Shown piece by piece: positions 35,333 through 44,344 of a DNA stretch of 64,000 bases (position 1 is the stretch's first letter; every line of letters begins with the position of its first letter). The notes beneath the pieces are model-generated. The model searched no databases and was not told the origin of the DNA. It saw only the letters and a program-made list of their open reading frames with translations. The translations under genes and the position numbers were made by a program. Source of the DNA: Pseudomonas serbica (GTDB taxonomy: Bacteria > Pseudomonadota > Gammaproteobacteria > Pseudomonadales > Pseudomonadaceae). The stretch spans positions 62,001 through 126,000 of the forward strand of contig NZ_JAQIYM010000002.1 of assembly GCF_028823535.1 (NCBI RefSeq), read 5' to 3'.

Positions 35333-36484
35333 TTAAACCTTCAATACCCTCCCGCCAATCGCCACCGCCAGCAGCAACAACGCCATCAACCCGAAGGCAA
35401 AACTCAAACTGGCGGCATGGGCGACAAATCCGATCAGCGCAGGCCCCGCCAGTATCCCCGCGTATCCCAGGGTGGTAATGGCCGGTACGGCAATGCTTTC
35501 CGGCATGACGGTTTGCTTGCCCACCGCGGTGTACAGTACCGGCACGATGTTCGAACAGCCGGCGCCCAGCAACGCATAGCCCGCCAACGCCGCTTCCCAG
35601 CTGGGGGCGAACGTGGCCAGGCACAGTCCGGCCGCCGCCGTCACCCCGCCGAAGACGATCACCCGCGTGGCGCCCAGGCGACGCACGATGGAATCACCGG
35701 TCAAGCGACCCACCGTCATGGTCAGGGCAAAGGCCGCGTAGCCCAATCCCGCATAAGCCTTGTCGATGCCTCGTTCCTGCGTCAGGAATACCGCGCTCCA
35801 GTCCAGGGCGGCACCTTCGGCGAGGAACACGATGAAACACATCCCGCCGATAAACAGCACGATGCCGTGGGGAACGGCGAACGCCGGTCCAGAGCGTTCG
35901 CTGCCATAGGGCAGCATGTGCGGTGCAGCCTTGAGCAGTGCAACCAGCAGCAACACATTGACCAGCAGCATCGCGCCCAACGGCGCAAGTCCCAGGCCGA
36001 GCAGCGCACTGACGCCCGCCGCACCGACAATGCCGCCCAGACTGAACAGGCCGTGAAACCCCGACATCATGTTTTTGCCACTGGCCCGTTCGACGATCAC
36101 TGCTTGCAGGTTCACCGTCGAATCCACGGTACCCAGGCCCGCGCCGAACATGAACAAGGCGCCAATCAAGGCCGGAATCGACGATACCGTGGCCAAAAGC
36201 GGCAGCGCCGCACAGATCAGCAGGGTGCCGCCGGTCGCCACCTTGCGGCAACCGAAGCGTGAGGCCAGGATGCCGGCCACGGGCATGGCCAGTATCGAGC
36301 CGACGCCCAGGCACAGCAGGAGCAAACCCAAGGTGCCTTCATCCAGCCCGGCCCGCGCCTTCGCATACGGCACCAGCGGTGCCCAGGCGGCGATGCCGAA
36401 ACCGGCGATGAAAAAGGCGATGCGCGTGGACATCTGTTCCAGGCGCCCTGGCACGAATGAGGTCCGGGTGTTGAGGTTGGTCAT
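35333..36484 (-). CDS. MFS transporter, YbjJ-like
   Basis: The 383-residue protein has 12 predicted membrane segments. FGIAAWAPLVPYAKARAGLDEGTLGLLLLCLGVGS and FGAGLGTVDSTVNLQAVIVERASGKNMMSGFHGLFSLGG resemble the YbjJ group of major-facilitator proteins. Its substrate is unknown. It diverges from the DapF-like gene across a 170-bp gap with no other feature I can support. Confidence 0.82.
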   Translation of the reverse strand: MTNLNTRTSFVPGRLEQMSTRIAFFIAGFGIAAWAPLVPYAKARAGLDEGTLGLLLLCLGVGSILAMPVAGILASRFGCRKVATGGTLLICAALPLLATVSSIPALIGALFMFGAGLGTVDSTVNLQAVIVERASGKNMMSGFHGLFSLGGIVGAAGVSALLGLGLAPLGAMLLVNVLLLVALLKAAPHMLPYGSERSGPAFAVPHGIVLFIGGMCFIVFLAEGAALDWSAVFLTQERGIDKAYAGLGYAAFALTMTVGRLTGDSIVRRLGATRVIVFGGVTAAAGLCLATFAPSWEAALAGYALLGAGCSNIVPVLYTAVGKQTVMPESIAVPAITTLGYAGILAGPALIGFVAHAASLSFAFGLMALLLLAVAIGGRVLKV

Positions 36485-36654
36485 ATCAGTCCTTGGCTAA
36501 AAACGTCGCGTCTGCAAGGGACAATGATCCTGCCCCGAGGGTTCGTTCAGCGGACGTGGCGTCCTGCACGCCCACAGGCTGACATCCTTGCACAGCCAGT
36601 GCGTGTTTCGCGATATGTTGTGCCGAAGGCAAAGTATCCAGCAGGGAGGGCGCC

Positions 36655-37647
36655 ATGGCGCGGATGTACGATGCACGGGGCAATATCTACGGGGTGGTGG
36701 CGCCAGAGGCGCTGCGCCAGATGGGCATCGACGTGCCCGATCAGGCCGGCCACGCCGCGCAAACCCGCAAGGCTTGGGCGCTGGCGGCCATCGAGGCGTG
36801 CTGTGCATGGGCGCCGGGCACGCAACCGCCGGGCAGTAAGGATCATCGCAGTGACGGTTTGCTGGTCGGACCCTTTCAGTCATCGCCACCCTTTGATCTG
36901 TTGATCGTCAACACAGACGGCACCCTGGCCGAGCGCAGCGGCAACGGGCTGACGATTTTTTCCCAGGCATTGAGCGACCAGGGGCTTTTCCCCGGCGACG
37001 AAGCCTGTGTACTCAGGGTGCATCACGACAAATCCGATACGCCTTCACCGGGGCAGACAGCCGTGAAAGCTGCGCAAGTGGAAGGCGTGCAGGGTTTCTG
37101 GCTCGACCTCGGCCAGCCTGGCTTCGGGCCGTCGGCGGTCAGTGCCGGTGGCGTTGAAACAGTCCGGTTGAATGGCCGTGAACTCAGCCATGTGCGGCAA
37201 TTGTCGGCGCTCAATGGCGCCTGGTCGCGCAGTCAGTTCGCGCGGGTCGGCAATCCCCACTGCGTGACGCTGGTGGACAGCGCCGAGGCCTTGCCGAGCA
37301 ATGAGCAGATGCGCGAGCCAGCGTTGGGCGAAGGGCTGACGCGTATTGCTTTCGCCATGCCCATTGGGGGCGGGAAGCCTTGTGCGGCGGGGATCAATTT
37401 GCAATGGGCGATGCACGAAACCGGGCAGCGAGTCGTCGCGCGGGTGTTTGAGCGCGGCGAAGGGCCGACGGCGTCTTCCGGCACTAGCGCCACGGCGGTG
37501 GCTTGCGCGGCTTGGCGGGTAGGATGGGTCGAGGCCGGCGAGGTGAAGGTGACGATGCCCGGTGGTACGGCGCCGATTTTGCTGGAAGAGGAGCAGGGGG
37601 AGTTGCGTCGGGTGAGCCTGTTTGGTACGGCTCGATTGATCGGTTGA
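36655..37647 (+). CDS. DapF-like (diaminopimelate epimerase fold) protein lacking both catalytic cysteines
   Basis: The 330-residue protein keeps the fold marks of diaminopimelate epimerase: NTDGTLAERSGNGLTIF, VGNPHCVTLV and ERGEGPTASSGTSATAVACAA. In true DapF the two acid/base residues are Cys in CGNG and CGTGA. Here they are Ser95 and Ser275. A two-base racemase mechanism with thiols is therefore not possible as drawn, and the protein may be a lyase, a binding protein or a changed isomerase. AGGGAGG precedes the ATG. The neighbours give no pathway. It is not the housekeeping dapF. Confidence 0.75.
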   Translation: MARMYDARGNIYGVVAPEALRQMGIDVPDQAGHAAQTRKAWALAAIEACCAWAPGTQPPGSKDHRSDGLLVGPFQSSPPFDLLIVNTDGTLAERSGNGLTIFSQALSDQGLFPGDEACVLRVHHDKSDTPSPGQTAVKAAQVEGVQGFWLDLGQPGFGPSAVSAGGVETVRLNGRELSHVRQLSALNGAWSRSQFARVGNPHCVTLVDSAEALPSNEQMREPALGEGLTRIAFAMPIGGGKPCAAGINLQWAMHETGQRVVARVFERGEGPTASSGTSATAVACAAWRVGWVEAGEVKVTMPGGTAPILLEEEQGELRRVSLFGTARLIG

Positions 37648-37658
37648 ATTTCAAATTG

Positions 37659-37735
37659 CCTTCGCAGGCAAGCCTGCTCCTACAATGGTTTTTTGTCGTT
37701 CACAAAACCTGTAGGAGCGGGCTTGCCTGCGAAGG
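37659..37735. repeat. REPIN between the DapF-like gene and codA
   Basis: Arms CCTTCGCAGGCAAGCCTGCT and its near complement (GTAGGAGCGGGCTTGCCTGCG) lie between two convergent genes, 12 bp after the first and 25 bp after the second. It is a probable two-way terminator. Confidence 0.8.
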
Positions 37736-37759
37736 GGCCAGCCCCAGTCACCGCAACCT

Positions 37760-39007
37760 TCAGACCTGTCCGCCGGCAAGCTCCACCACCGGCATCGTCC
37801 GCTTCATCAGCACCTGGCCGCCGCGCACCGAATACAGCGGCAAGCCCTGGCTGCGGATAACCTCGTAATCGTTCTCCGCCGAGAGGATCAACAGGTTCGC
37901 CGGCCGCCCGGGCTCAAGCCCGTAGCGCTCACCCAGCGCCATGGCCCTGGCGCTATTGACGGTGACCAGGTCCAGGGCGTTTTGCAGGTTGCGATAACCG
38001 AGCATGTGACAGATATGCAGGCCGGCTTCGAGCACCCGCAGAATGTTGCCGTTGCCCAGCGGGTACCAGGGGTCGACGATCGAGTCCTGGCCGAAACACA
38101 CGTTCATGCCGGCTTCCAGCAGCTCGTTGACCCGGGTGACGCCCCGGCGTTTCGGAAAATTGTCGAAACGCCCTTGCAGGTGAATGCTTTCGGTGGGGCA
38201 GGAGACGAAGCTGATCCCGGCGTGCCCGAGCAGACGAAACAGCTTGGCGCAGTAGGCGTTGTCATACGAGCCCATGGCCGTGGTATGGCTGGCGGTAACC
38301 CGCGAGCCCATGTCGCGGCTGCGGGCTTCTTCGGCCAGCACTTCGAGGAAGCGTGACTGCGGGTCGTCGGTTTCATCGCAATGCACGTCCACCAGGCAAC
38401 CGGTGCGTTCGGCCAGGTCCATGAGGAACTTAATCGAGCTGACGCCCTGGTCTCGGGTGTACTCGAAATGCGGAATGCCGCCCACCACATCGGCGCCCAT
38501 GCGAATGGCTTCTTCCATCAGCTCGCGACCATTGCGATACGACTCGATGCCTTCCTGGGGGAAGGCGACGATCTGCATGTCGACCAGATGCCGACTTTCT
38601 TCGCGCACCTCGAGCATGGCCTTGAGCGCCGTGAGCTGCGGGTCGGTGACGTCGACGTGGGTGCGCACGTGCTGGATGCCATGGGCGGCGAGGGCCTGGA
38701 GGGTTTTCCTGGCGCGCACCTTGGTGTCTTCTTCGGTGATGGTGACCTTGCGCTCGCCCCAGCATTCGATGCCTTCGAACAGCGTGCCGCTCATGTTCCA
38801 GCGCGGCTCGCCAGCGGTCAGGGTGGCGTCGAGGTGGATGTGCGGTTCGACGAAGGGCGGTACCACCAGGTTGCCCCCGGCGTCCAGGTCGTCGGGGCCC
38901 AGGGTCGGCGCTTCGGTCTGCCGGGCGATGTTGCTGATCAGGCCGTTTTCCAGGTGCAGCTCATGCAGGCCTTCCTGGTTGCGCAGCCGGGCGTTGATGA
39001 TGTGCAT
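37760..39007 (-). CDS. codA: Cytosine deaminase
   Basis: The 415-residue amidohydrolase deaminates cytosine to uracil. Metal ligands are seen in VEPHIHLDATLT, VDVHCDETDDP (His and base Glu nearby), TASHTTAMGS and FGQDSIVDPWYPLG. The length and motifs fit E. coli CodA. The ATG at 39007 follows an AGGAT site; an open frame further upstream is not used. No codB is adjacent, though a nucleobase permease is present at 51278. Confidence 0.93.
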   Translation of the reverse strand: MHIINARLRNQEGLHELHLENGLISNIARQTEAPTLGPDDLDAGGNLVVPPFVEPHIHLDATLTAGEPRWNMSGTLFEGIECWGERKVTITEEDTKVRARKTLQALAAHGIQHVRTHVDVTDPQLTALKAMLEVREESRHLVDMQIVAFPQEGIESYRNGRELMEEAIRMGADVVGGIPHFEYTRDQGVSSIKFLMDLAERTGCLVDVHCDETDDPQSRFLEVLAEEARSRDMGSRVTASHTTAMGSYDNAYCAKLFRLLGHAGISFVSCPTESIHLQGRFDNFPKRRGVTRVNELLEAGMNVCFGQDSIVDPWYPLGNGNILRVLEAGLHICHMLGYRNLQNALDLVTVNSARAMALGERYGLEPGRPANLLILSAENDYEVIRSQGLPLYSVRGGQVLMKRTMPVVELAGGQV

Positions 39008-39105
39008 CAGGCAGATCCTTTCAGAGAACCGTTTGGACGATAGCTCTACGTTAGCTCGGCAGCGGCAACTGTCGCCAGCGGTCTTTTCGCGGATGTACAC
39101 GATCC

Positions 39106-39134
39106 CTGTAGGAGCTGGCTTGCCAGCGATGGCG
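39106..39134. repeat. Solitary REP arm
   Basis: CTGTAGGAGCTGGCTTGCCA is followed by GCGATGGCG, with no inverted partner within the next 200 bp. It is a single REP or the remains of a REPIN. Confidence 0.65.
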
Positions 39135-39169
39135 GCCTCAAGACCAACCCAATGTTCAAGGCGGCCGCG

Positions 39170-40000
39170 TCAAACCGTCATATCCAACGGCAAAAAACGC
39201 ATCAACGCCGCCACGATGGCTTCCGGCGCATCTTCCTGCACCAGGTGCCCGGACTTGGCCACCGCATGAAACTGCGCCCCCGGAATCATGCCCTGCAAGG
39301 CCCGTCCGCGTTCGATCGGAATCCACTGGTCGTCCTCTCCCCAGAGAATCTGCACCGGGCAGCGAATTGTCGGGTACAGGCCCTCAACCTCGCGGGTGTA
39401 GCGTTCGTCCATTTGCGCGATCTGCCGATAGAACGCCGCTTGCCCCGGATCGCCCAGCCACGGTTGCACATAGGGTGCGAGTTCGTCATCCGGGATGTCG
39501 CGCTTGATCGCCCCGCGAATATAAGCGGGGACTATGGCCCGCTGAATGTAATCCGGCACACCGCTGAAAGCGGCTTGGTGTTGACGCACATGCTGCACGA
39601 ACGGCGAACCCCAGGGCGTCAGCGCCACCGGATCGATCAGCGTCAGGCTGCGGTAGTCCTTGCCGTTGAGCAAATGGCAGCGCAGGGCTGTGGCCCCGCC
39701 GAAGTCGTGGGCCACCACGTCCGGGCGATCCAGGCCCCAGTGTTCCAGCAACTGCGCCATCAACGGGTTTTGCACACCCAGGGAGACGTCGCCGTCGACC
39801 TTTTCCGATTGCCCGTAGCCCAGCAAGTCGAAGTAGTGCACCCGGTGCGTGGTGATGAAATGCGGTGCAATACGGTGCCAGACAAAGGAAGAGAAGGGCG
39901 TGCCATGCACGAACACCAGCGGCGGGCCATCGCCACGCACGGCGTAGCGAACGGAATGCCCATTGAAGCGATAGCTCTGAGCCAGCGGCCAGTCAGTCAT
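39170..40000 (-). CDS. Alpha/beta hydrolase with Asp nucleophile (haloalkane dehalogenase / epoxide hydrolase type)
   Basis: The 276-residue protein has the oxyanion loop VFVHGTPFSSFVW, the nucleophile elbow VVAHDFGGATAL with aspartate, a cap domain, and GEDDQWIPIERG and KSGHLVQEDAPEAI for the acid and histidine. An aspartate nucleophile is the mark of epoxide hydrolases and haloalkane dehalogenases rather than esterases. The ATG at 40000 follows AGGAT. The substrate is unknown. Confidence 0.85.
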   Translation of the reverse strand: MTDWPLAQSYRFNGHSVRYAVRGDGPPLVFVHGTPFSSFVWHRIAPHFITTHRVHYFDLLGYGQSEKVDGDVSLGVQNPLMAQLLEHWGLDRPDVVAHDFGGATALRCHLLNGKDYRSLTLIDPVALTPWGSPFVQHVRQHQAAFSGVPDYIQRAIVPAYIRGAIKRDIPDDELAPYVQPWLGDPGQAAFYRQIAQMDERYTREVEGLYPTIRCPVQILWGEDDQWIPIERGRALQGMIPGAQFHAVAKSGHLVQEDAPEAIVAALMRFLPLDMTV

Positions 40001-40042
40001 GTGCGTATCCTCTCGGCGGGTGCGAGCCAAAAAGCATAGGCA

Positions 40043-40073
40043 TAAAAAAACCACCGGTCTCGGTGGTTTTTTT
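40043..40073. terminator. Terminator after queD
   Basis: The stem CCACCG / CGGTGG (40051-40066) has a TCT-type loop, with A and T runs on both sides. It lies 12 bp after the queD stop and before the start of the hydrolase gene on the same strand. Confidence 0.9.
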
Positions 40074-40084
40074 GATCGATGGGC

Positions 40085-40441
40085 TTACTCGCCGCGATAG
40101 ATGCAACCGCTGGTGCAGGTCTCGTGAATCCGGATCGCACTCAATTCCGGCAGCAGCGGCTTGAGTTCGGCCCATATGAATTTGGCCAGCACTTCGCTGG
40201 TCGGATTCTCCAGGCCAGGAATATCGTTCAGATAGTTGTGGTCCAGGCGCTCATACAGCGGCTTGAAGATCGCCTTGATTTCCGAGAAGTCACGAATCCA
40301 GCCGGTATGCGGATCGAGGTCGCCACTGAGGTGAATCGCCACTTTGAACGAGTGACCGTGCAGGCGGCCGCACTTGTGGCCGTCCGGGACGTGGGGCAGG
40401 CGGTGGGCGGATTCGAAGGTAAATTCTTTGAAGATTTCCAC
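40085..40441 (-). CDS. queD: 6-carboxy-5,6,7,8-tetrahydropterin synthase QueD
   Basis: The 118-residue protein makes carboxytetrahydropterin for preQ0 and queuosine. Zinc-binding histidines are in ESAHRLP and RLHGHSFKV. The catalytic cysteine lies in [10 protein letters not shown], and the glutamate near [13 protein letters not shown]. It is the compact bacterial form. It is followed by a strong terminator and is a single-gene unit, far from the queC fragment at the left edge. Confidence 0.95.
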   Translation of the reverse strand: MEIFKEFTFESAHRLPHVPDGHKCGRLHGHSFKVAIHLSGDLDPHTGWIRDFSEIKAIFKPLYERLDHNYLNDIPGLENPTSEVLAKFIWAELKPLLPELSAIRIHETCTSGCIYRGE

Positions 40442-40516
40442 AGTGGTTTCAGCTCTGTTCAGGTGGCGATCGCCGCGGCGATGTGGGCAGGTGGCGAGTT
40501 TAACAGCTTGTCCTGA

Positions 40517-41596
40517 CTAAAGGGTCAGCAAGCGTTCGGCGAGACGACCGTTGGCCGCCAGTTCGAGAAACTCATCGCCCAGGCGGCGGCTTTCATCCAT
40601 GGTCGTACGCCAGTATTTCTGGCGGCTCGGGGCATCGCCCATGAAGCGCTTGAAATCATTGCGGTCTGGCAATTTGCCGTAGGGCAGGCGCGCCAGGTAC
40701 TCCTTCGAGGGTGCCAGCAGTACGACATCCTGCAAGCGCACAGGGCAGGCGCGGCGCCAGGGCAGGGTCTTGTCGAACCAGCCGGGAATCACCCGATCGG
40801 TGAAGTGCGGATAAAGCACGATGTCGTTGCCGCTGTAGGGCAGGTCCAGGTGATAGTCCAGCAGACCGCCATCGCGGAACGTGCCCGCACCGGCGCCAGG
40901 AAGATGACGCACGCCTTCCATCACCATCGGGATCGAACCCGAGGCGAGCAGGGCCTGGCGCAGATTGGCGCTGTCCAGGGCGACGAAGCGCGAGGGGAAG
41001 TCGTTCAGCGCGTTGACCGGCGGTGCCAGGCGCGGGTCGTGGATGATCAGCCGTTCGAAGTGCCGGGACAGCCGTGCTCGACCGCGCAGGTTGTCGGCGA
41101 TCACCGACGACAGGCCAAGGCCCAGGCGGCCGCGATGGTCGTCCGCGAGCAGGCCGTGGCTTTTGACCACCATGATGTTCAAGCGGTAATGAGGGTTGTC
41201 GAGCAGGGCCGCGTCACGCCCGTCGAGCAGATCATCGAGCATGCGCCGGGAACTTTGGCTGACCTGCGCCATGGTCACGCCTTTGCTGAAGTTCTGTTCG
41301 GTGTAGAGGTGGCCAAGGCGCCGCAGGCCTTCGGCGGCATCCGGCAGGCAGGCGCTGGCAAAACGCCAGGAACCCACCGACGCGCCGATCAACGAGCGCT
41401 CGCGCGGCGCCGCCGGCAGCCATTCGCCGAACAATGCCAGGTCCAGCCCCTGAATCCCCAGGGCCTTGGGACCCCCAGCGGCACCGGGTAGCGTGCCGAC
41501 ATCGGCGGCGCTCAAGCCGTTCTGGCGAATGCGTGCCAGTGCCCGGGCGCCAGCCTTGAGGGTCAGGGAGGGGAACTTGATATGGATAGCGGTCAT
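40517..41596 (-). CDS. Patatin-like phospholipase
   Basis: The 359-residue protein has a glycine-rich oxyanion loop (GAAGGPKALG), the nucleophile elbow GASVGSW and the second dyad motif RDGGLLDYH, which define the patatin Ser-Asp dyad. No signal peptide is visible, so a cytoplasmic lipid acyl hydrolase is likely. Substrate and role are unknown. Its gene stands alone between queD and an L,D-transpeptidase-like gene. Confidence 0.85.
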   Translation of the reverse strand: MTAIHIKFPSLTLKAGARALARIRQNGLSAADVGTLPGAAGGPKALGIQGLDLALFGEWLPAAPRERSLIGASVGSWRFASACLPDAAEGLRRLGHLYTEQNFSKGVTMAQVSQSSRRMLDDLLDGRDAALLDNPHYRLNIMVVKSHGLLADDHRGRLGLGLSSVIADNLRGRARLSRHFERLIIHDPRLAPPVNALNDFPSRFVALDSANLRQALLASGSIPMVMEGVRHLPGAGAGTFRDGGLLDYHLDLPYSGNDIVLYPHFTDRVIPGWFDKTLPWRRACPVRLQDVVLLAPSKEYLARLPYGKLPDRNDFKRFMGDAPSRQKYWRTTMDESRRLGDEFLELAANGRLAERLLTL

Positions 41597-41700
41597 ACCG
41601 GTCTCGAATACGGGCGAACGAGCGGATTATAAGCGTGTGTTCGACGCAATTTCCCTGATGTCGTGCCCGTTTTTGGCAGATGACCGCTTGCGCGGGATGT

Positions 41701-42402
41701 TTACTGGCGTGAAGTGACCTTGTCCGACGAGGCTACCGTGCCGCTGCCGCAATTGATGTACGAAGACGATTTCAGCCAGCGTTGGTCCGGGTAGTAGGAA
41801 AACAGCAGCTGTCCATCCTTCATCGAGTCGATCAGGCGGTGGGCGATGGCCGGCCTGACTGCCGGGCAGCCCAGACTCCTGCCGATGCGGCCGTTGGCGC
41901 GAGCCAGCACCGGGCTGACATAGGGCGCGCCGTGGATGACGATGGCCCGGTCAAAGGCGTTATCGTTGAAGCCCGGTTCCAGGCCTTCCATGCGCAGGGA
42001 ATAGCCGTTCTTGCCGACGTAGCTCTGTTGGGTGCGGTACAGGCCAAGGCTGGTGGCGAAGCTTTCATTCTGGTTGGAAAACTGGGTGGTCATGTTTTCG
42101 CCGCTGTTGCGGCCATGGGCGACGAGTTCGTGGAAGAGCAACTTGCGTTTTTTCAGATCGAACACCCACAGGCGTTGTTCGGTCGAAGGCAGTGAATAAT
42201 CGATCACTGCTAGTCTCTGTGCCGGGGCTGCGCCTTGGGTGCGGGTACACTGTGTTGCGCGAACCGCCAGGGCAATGACCTTGGCATTGGCGTTTGGAGC
42301 CGCTTTGGCCAGCGCGACTTCGAGCGAATCGGCGTAGGCTGATGGAAGGAAAGCCGACGTCAGCAACAGGACTGGCAGAAAGCCAAAGCGATGTAGCGCC
42401 AT
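41701..42402 (-). CDS. Murein L,D-transpeptidase catalytic-domain protein (YkuD-2 type)
   Basis: The 233-residue protein has a signal peptide (cleavage near SAYA-DS). IVIHGAPYVS and GRSLGCPAVRPAIAHRLID supply the histidine and catalytic cysteine of the YkuD-2 group. It may act on peptidoglycan peptides or be a carboxypeptidase. It diverges from a YcbB-type L,D-transpeptidase gene with an 82-bp gap. Confidence 0.85.
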   Translation of the reverse strand: MALHRFGFLPVLLLTSAFLPSAYADSLEVALAKAAPNANAKVIALAVRATQCTRTQGAAPAQRLAVIDYSLPSTEQRLWVFDLKKRKLLFHELVAHGRNSGENMTTQFSNQNESFATSLGLYRTQQSYVGKNGYSLRMEGLEPGFNDNAFDRAIVIHGAPYVSPVLARANGRIGRSLGCPAVRPAIAHRLIDSMKDGQLLFSYYPDQRWLKSSSYINCGSGTVASSDKVTSRQ

Positions 42403-42484
42403 AAAAATGTCTCATCAGGAATATTTCGAGTCTAGCAGTGAGTTGGACGCTAGCCCTTTGATTACAGGTGATTAAGGATTATCC

Positions 42485-44239
42485 ATGGGTCAATTAACAA
42501 GGTTATTCGTCATAAGCCGTGTATTTTTTATGGTCTTTCTGATCAGCGGCACTGCTATGGGTGAAACTTCGCCGATCGTGCAGGTATCTCCGACGCCAGT
42601 GACTGTGGTCGGTGCTGCACCCGATGATGTCGTTGGTCAGGCCATCCAGGCGCAGCTCGAACCTTTGCAATCTTCATTCCCGCCACTGTTGACCTCGCAA
42701 AAACATCGACGGGTGGATGTCGCCCGGGTGGTCCTGGATTTCTATTCGCATCGCAATTACCGCGCGGCCTGGACGAACGGTCAGGATGTCAGCCAATTGC
42801 TCAAGGGGCTTGATGACACCCAGGCCGATGGCCTGGTGCCCGAGGATTACCGGGCTGGCGAGCTGGCCCAGGCGCAACTGGCGCTGCAGGCCACGGCGCC
42901 GACACCGGCGCAATCGGCGGCTTTCGACATCGCGGCCACCCGTACCTACATCACGGCGCTGCTGCAGTTGCGCCGTGGCAAGGTGGATCCGGCGCGGCTG
43001 GATTTTCACTGGAACTTCGAACCCGAGGGCATCGATCCCCGCGAGGACATGAATAGCTTCTTTACCGCCCTGGACGATCACGACGTGGCTCGCGCGTTCG
43101 CCCAGGCGCCACCCCAGGAGGCGGTTTATCGCAGCCTGCGCGAGAGTCTTGCGCAGTTGCGCCGGATTCGTGACGCAGGTGGCTGGCCGAAAGTCGCCGA
43201 GGGGCAGTCGCTCAAGCCCGGCATGGACAATGCCGCCGTCCGGCAATTGCGCTCACGCCTGGTGGCGGCCGGGTACCTGGACCCGCGCAAGTCCATGCGC
43301 ACCGATTACGACGACAGTGTCATTGCCGCGGTGAAGAAATTTCAGCTCGAACAATACCTAGGCGCCGATGGCGTGGCGGGGGCGTCGACGCTGGCGGCGC
43401 TGAATGTGCCGGTCGAGGCGCGAATCGACCAGGTGCGGGTGAACATGGAGCGGGCGCGCTGGTTGCTCTATAAGCTGCAAGGCACCTTTGTCATCGTCGA
43501 TATCGCCGGCTACAAGGTCGCCCTGTACCGCGACGGCAAGCCGGTCTGGCGCTCCCGGGTGCAGGTCGGCAAACCATTTCGCAGTACGCCGGTGTTCCAG
43601 TCGGAAATCACCTACGTCACGTTCAACCCCACCTGGACTGTTCCGCCGACGATTCTGGTCAAGGATATGCTGCCCAAGATCCAGCAGAATCCGGGCTACC
43701 TTGCGGCCAACCGGATTCGCGCCCTGGACCGCGAAGGCAATACGCTCGATCCGTCGACCGTCGACTGGTCCAATGCACGCGGCATCACACTGCGCCAGGA
43801 CGCCGGCCCGGAAAACTCGCTCGGGCAGGTGGTCATCCGGTTCCCCAACGACTATGCGATCTACCTCCACGACACGCCCCATCGCGAGTTGTTCGCCAAA
43901 TCCATGCGTGCCACCAGCTCAGGCTGTATCCGGGTGGAGAATCCGTTGCAACTGGTCGAACTGCTGTTCAACGACCCTGTGCGCTGGAATACGGCGGGTA
44001 TACAAAAACAACTGGCCAATGGCAGGACCGAAAACATCAAGCTTCCCGTCAAGGTGCCCGTGCTGTTGGCCTATTGGACGGTGGACCTGAATACCGACGG
44101 ACGGGTGACGTTCAAACCCGACGTTTACGGTTACGATTCGCCGGTGCTGCGACTCTTGAACCAGCCGTCCAAATTGCCCGCCCTTGAATTGCAGCGTGCA
44201 GAACCGCCACTGGTGGTAACAGGCCAAGATAAATCGTAG
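42485..44239 (+). CDS. L,D-transpeptidase, YcbB/LdtD type
   Basis: The 584-residue periplasmic enzyme forms 3-3 crosslinks in peptidoglycan. A signal segment (about 1-25) is followed by a scaffold domain, a peptidoglycan-binding domain (GMDNAAVRQLRSRLVAAGYL, about 245-300), and a YkuD domain with YLHDTPHRELF and ATSSGCIRVENP (catalytic Cys). The order and length fit E. coli LdtD. The first ATG is used; no strong ribosome site is visible. Confidence 0.93.
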   Translation: MGQLTRLFVISRVFFMVFLISGTAMGETSPIVQVSPTPVTVVGAAPDDVVGQAIQAQLEPLQSSFPPLLTSQKHRRVDVARVVLDFYSHRNYRAAWTNGQDVSQLLKGLDDTQADGLVPEDYRAGELAQAQLALQATAPTPAQSAAFDIAATRTYITALLQLRRGKVDPARLDFHWNFEPEGIDPREDMNSFFTALDDHDVARAFAQAPPQEAVYRSLRESLAQLRRIRDAGGWPKVAEGQSLKPGMDNAAVRQLRSRLVAAGYLDPRKSMRTDYDDSVIAAVKKFQLEQYLGADGVAGASTLAALNVPVEARIDQVRVNMERARWLLYKLQGTFVIVDIAGYKVALYRDGKPVWRSRVQVGKPFRSTPVFQSEITYVTFNPTWTVPPTILVKDMLPKIQQNPGYLAANRIRALDREGNTLDPSTVDWSNARGITLRQDAGPENSLGQVVIRFPNDYAIYLHDTPHRELFAKSMRATSSGCIRVENPLQLVELLFNDPVRWNTAGIQKQLANGRTENIKLPVKVPVLLAYWTVDLNTDGRVTFKPDVYGYDSPVLRLLNQPSKLPALELQRAEPPLVVTGQDKS

Positions 44240-44344
44240 CTCCTGATGTCCTGCACAGAAGCAAACTGTAGGTTCATCCGTTGAAAACTATCGACATGGA
44301 AGCGGGTCACAGTTGTTCAATAAACAGGGATGGGGCCGTTGAGG

